DNA of 37,524 nt, from assembly GCA_022843705.1 (NCBI GenBank), contig JALHND010000018.1:1-37524 (forward strand), read 5' to 3'. Source of the DNA: Burkholderiales bacterium (GTDB taxonomy: Bacteria > Pseudomonadota > Gammaproteobacteria > Burkholderiales > SG8-41). Every line of letters starts with the position of its first letter. Positions within the stretch are counted from its first letter, which is position 1. Both the position numbers and the translations under genes were made by a program. This document shows, piece by piece, positions 37,040 through 37,524 of the stretch. The notes beneath the pieces are model-generated. The model ran no database searches. It was not told where the DNA came from and saw only the letters and a program-made list of their open reading frames with translations.

Positions 37040-37524
37040 ATGAATTCCGTCCAAGCCCCGCCAGCCCACGGCGACCTGTCGCACCGGTTGTCCGAACTGC
37101 TGCGCATCGGCGCCGCGCTGTCCAAGGAGCGCGACATCAACCGCCTGCTGGAGGCGATCCTGGTGGCGGCCAAGGACATCACCAACGCCGACGGCGGCAC
37201 GCTCTACCGCATGACGGAAGACCAGCAGGCCCTGCGTTTTGAAATCATGCGCAACGACACGCTGGGCATCGCGATGGGCGGCACCAGCGGCGAGGACATC
37301 CCTTTTTATCCGGTCAACCTGTACGACCGGGAGGGTGGTGCGATCCACAGCATGGTTGCCGCCTACGCGGTCCACCACGATTGTTCCGTCAACATCGCCG
37401 ATGCCTACACCGAGGCCGGGTTCGATTTTTCGGGCACCAAGAATTTCGACAAGAAGACGGGCTACCGCTCGACCTCCTTCCTGACGGTGCCGATGAAGAA
37501 CCACGAGGACGAGATCATCGGCGT
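37040..37524 (+). CDS. GAF domain-containing protein, 3' truncated by window edge
   Basis: Manual translation from ATG 37040: LLRIGAALSKERDINRLLEAILVAAKDITNADGGTLYRM...FLTVPMKNHEDEIIGV; open to the window end, absent from ORF track. Confidence 0.85.
   Translation, partial: MNSVQAPPAHGDLSHRLSELLRIGAALSKERDINRLLEAILVAAKDITNADGGTLYRMTEDQQALRFEIMRNDTLGIAMGGTSGEDIPFYPVNLYDREGGAIHSMVAAYAVHHDCSVNIADAYTEAGFDFSGTKNFDKKTGYRSTSFLTVPMKNHEDEIIG

Overview
High-GC, betaproteobacterial-looking chromosomal window with 24 protein-coding genes I can support, two of them truncated by the window edges. Three blocks stand out. (1) About 8.8-27.4 kb is a coherent oxalate/formate C1 locus: sucCD, a two-subunit NAD-dependent formate dehydrogenase, formate-THF ligase, a TctCBA-type tripartite transporter, oxalyl-CoA decarboxylase (oxc), formyl-CoA:oxalate CoA-transferase (frc), a free-standing ALDH1L1-N-domain-like formyltransferase, and a cysteine-free CRP/FNR-family regulator. 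Four near-identical palindromes, TTGA[C/T]-N4-GTCAA, lie in front of the four transcription units. In three of them a -10-like hexamer starts exactly 29.5 bp from the palindrome centre, which is class II activator geometry, so I propose a local oxalate regulon. (2) About 27.7-37.5 kb is a signalling island: CHASE2-Ser/Thr kinase, PP2C phosphatase, tandem-FHA protein, CHASE2-adenylate cyclase, GAF-GspE-type ATPase and a further GAF protein. A T-x-x-L motif is shared between the kinase juxtamembrane region and the FHA protein linker. (3) An intergenic ~97-nt small RNA candidate at about 8.4 kb has a promoter, a hairpin displaying an anti-Shine-Dalgarno ACCTCCTCC loop, and a strong intrinsic terminator. 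Five intergenic copies of an AT-rich IHF-like motif and a structured leader before a TerC-family gene are also noted. All calls are from reading the sequence; no database search was run.
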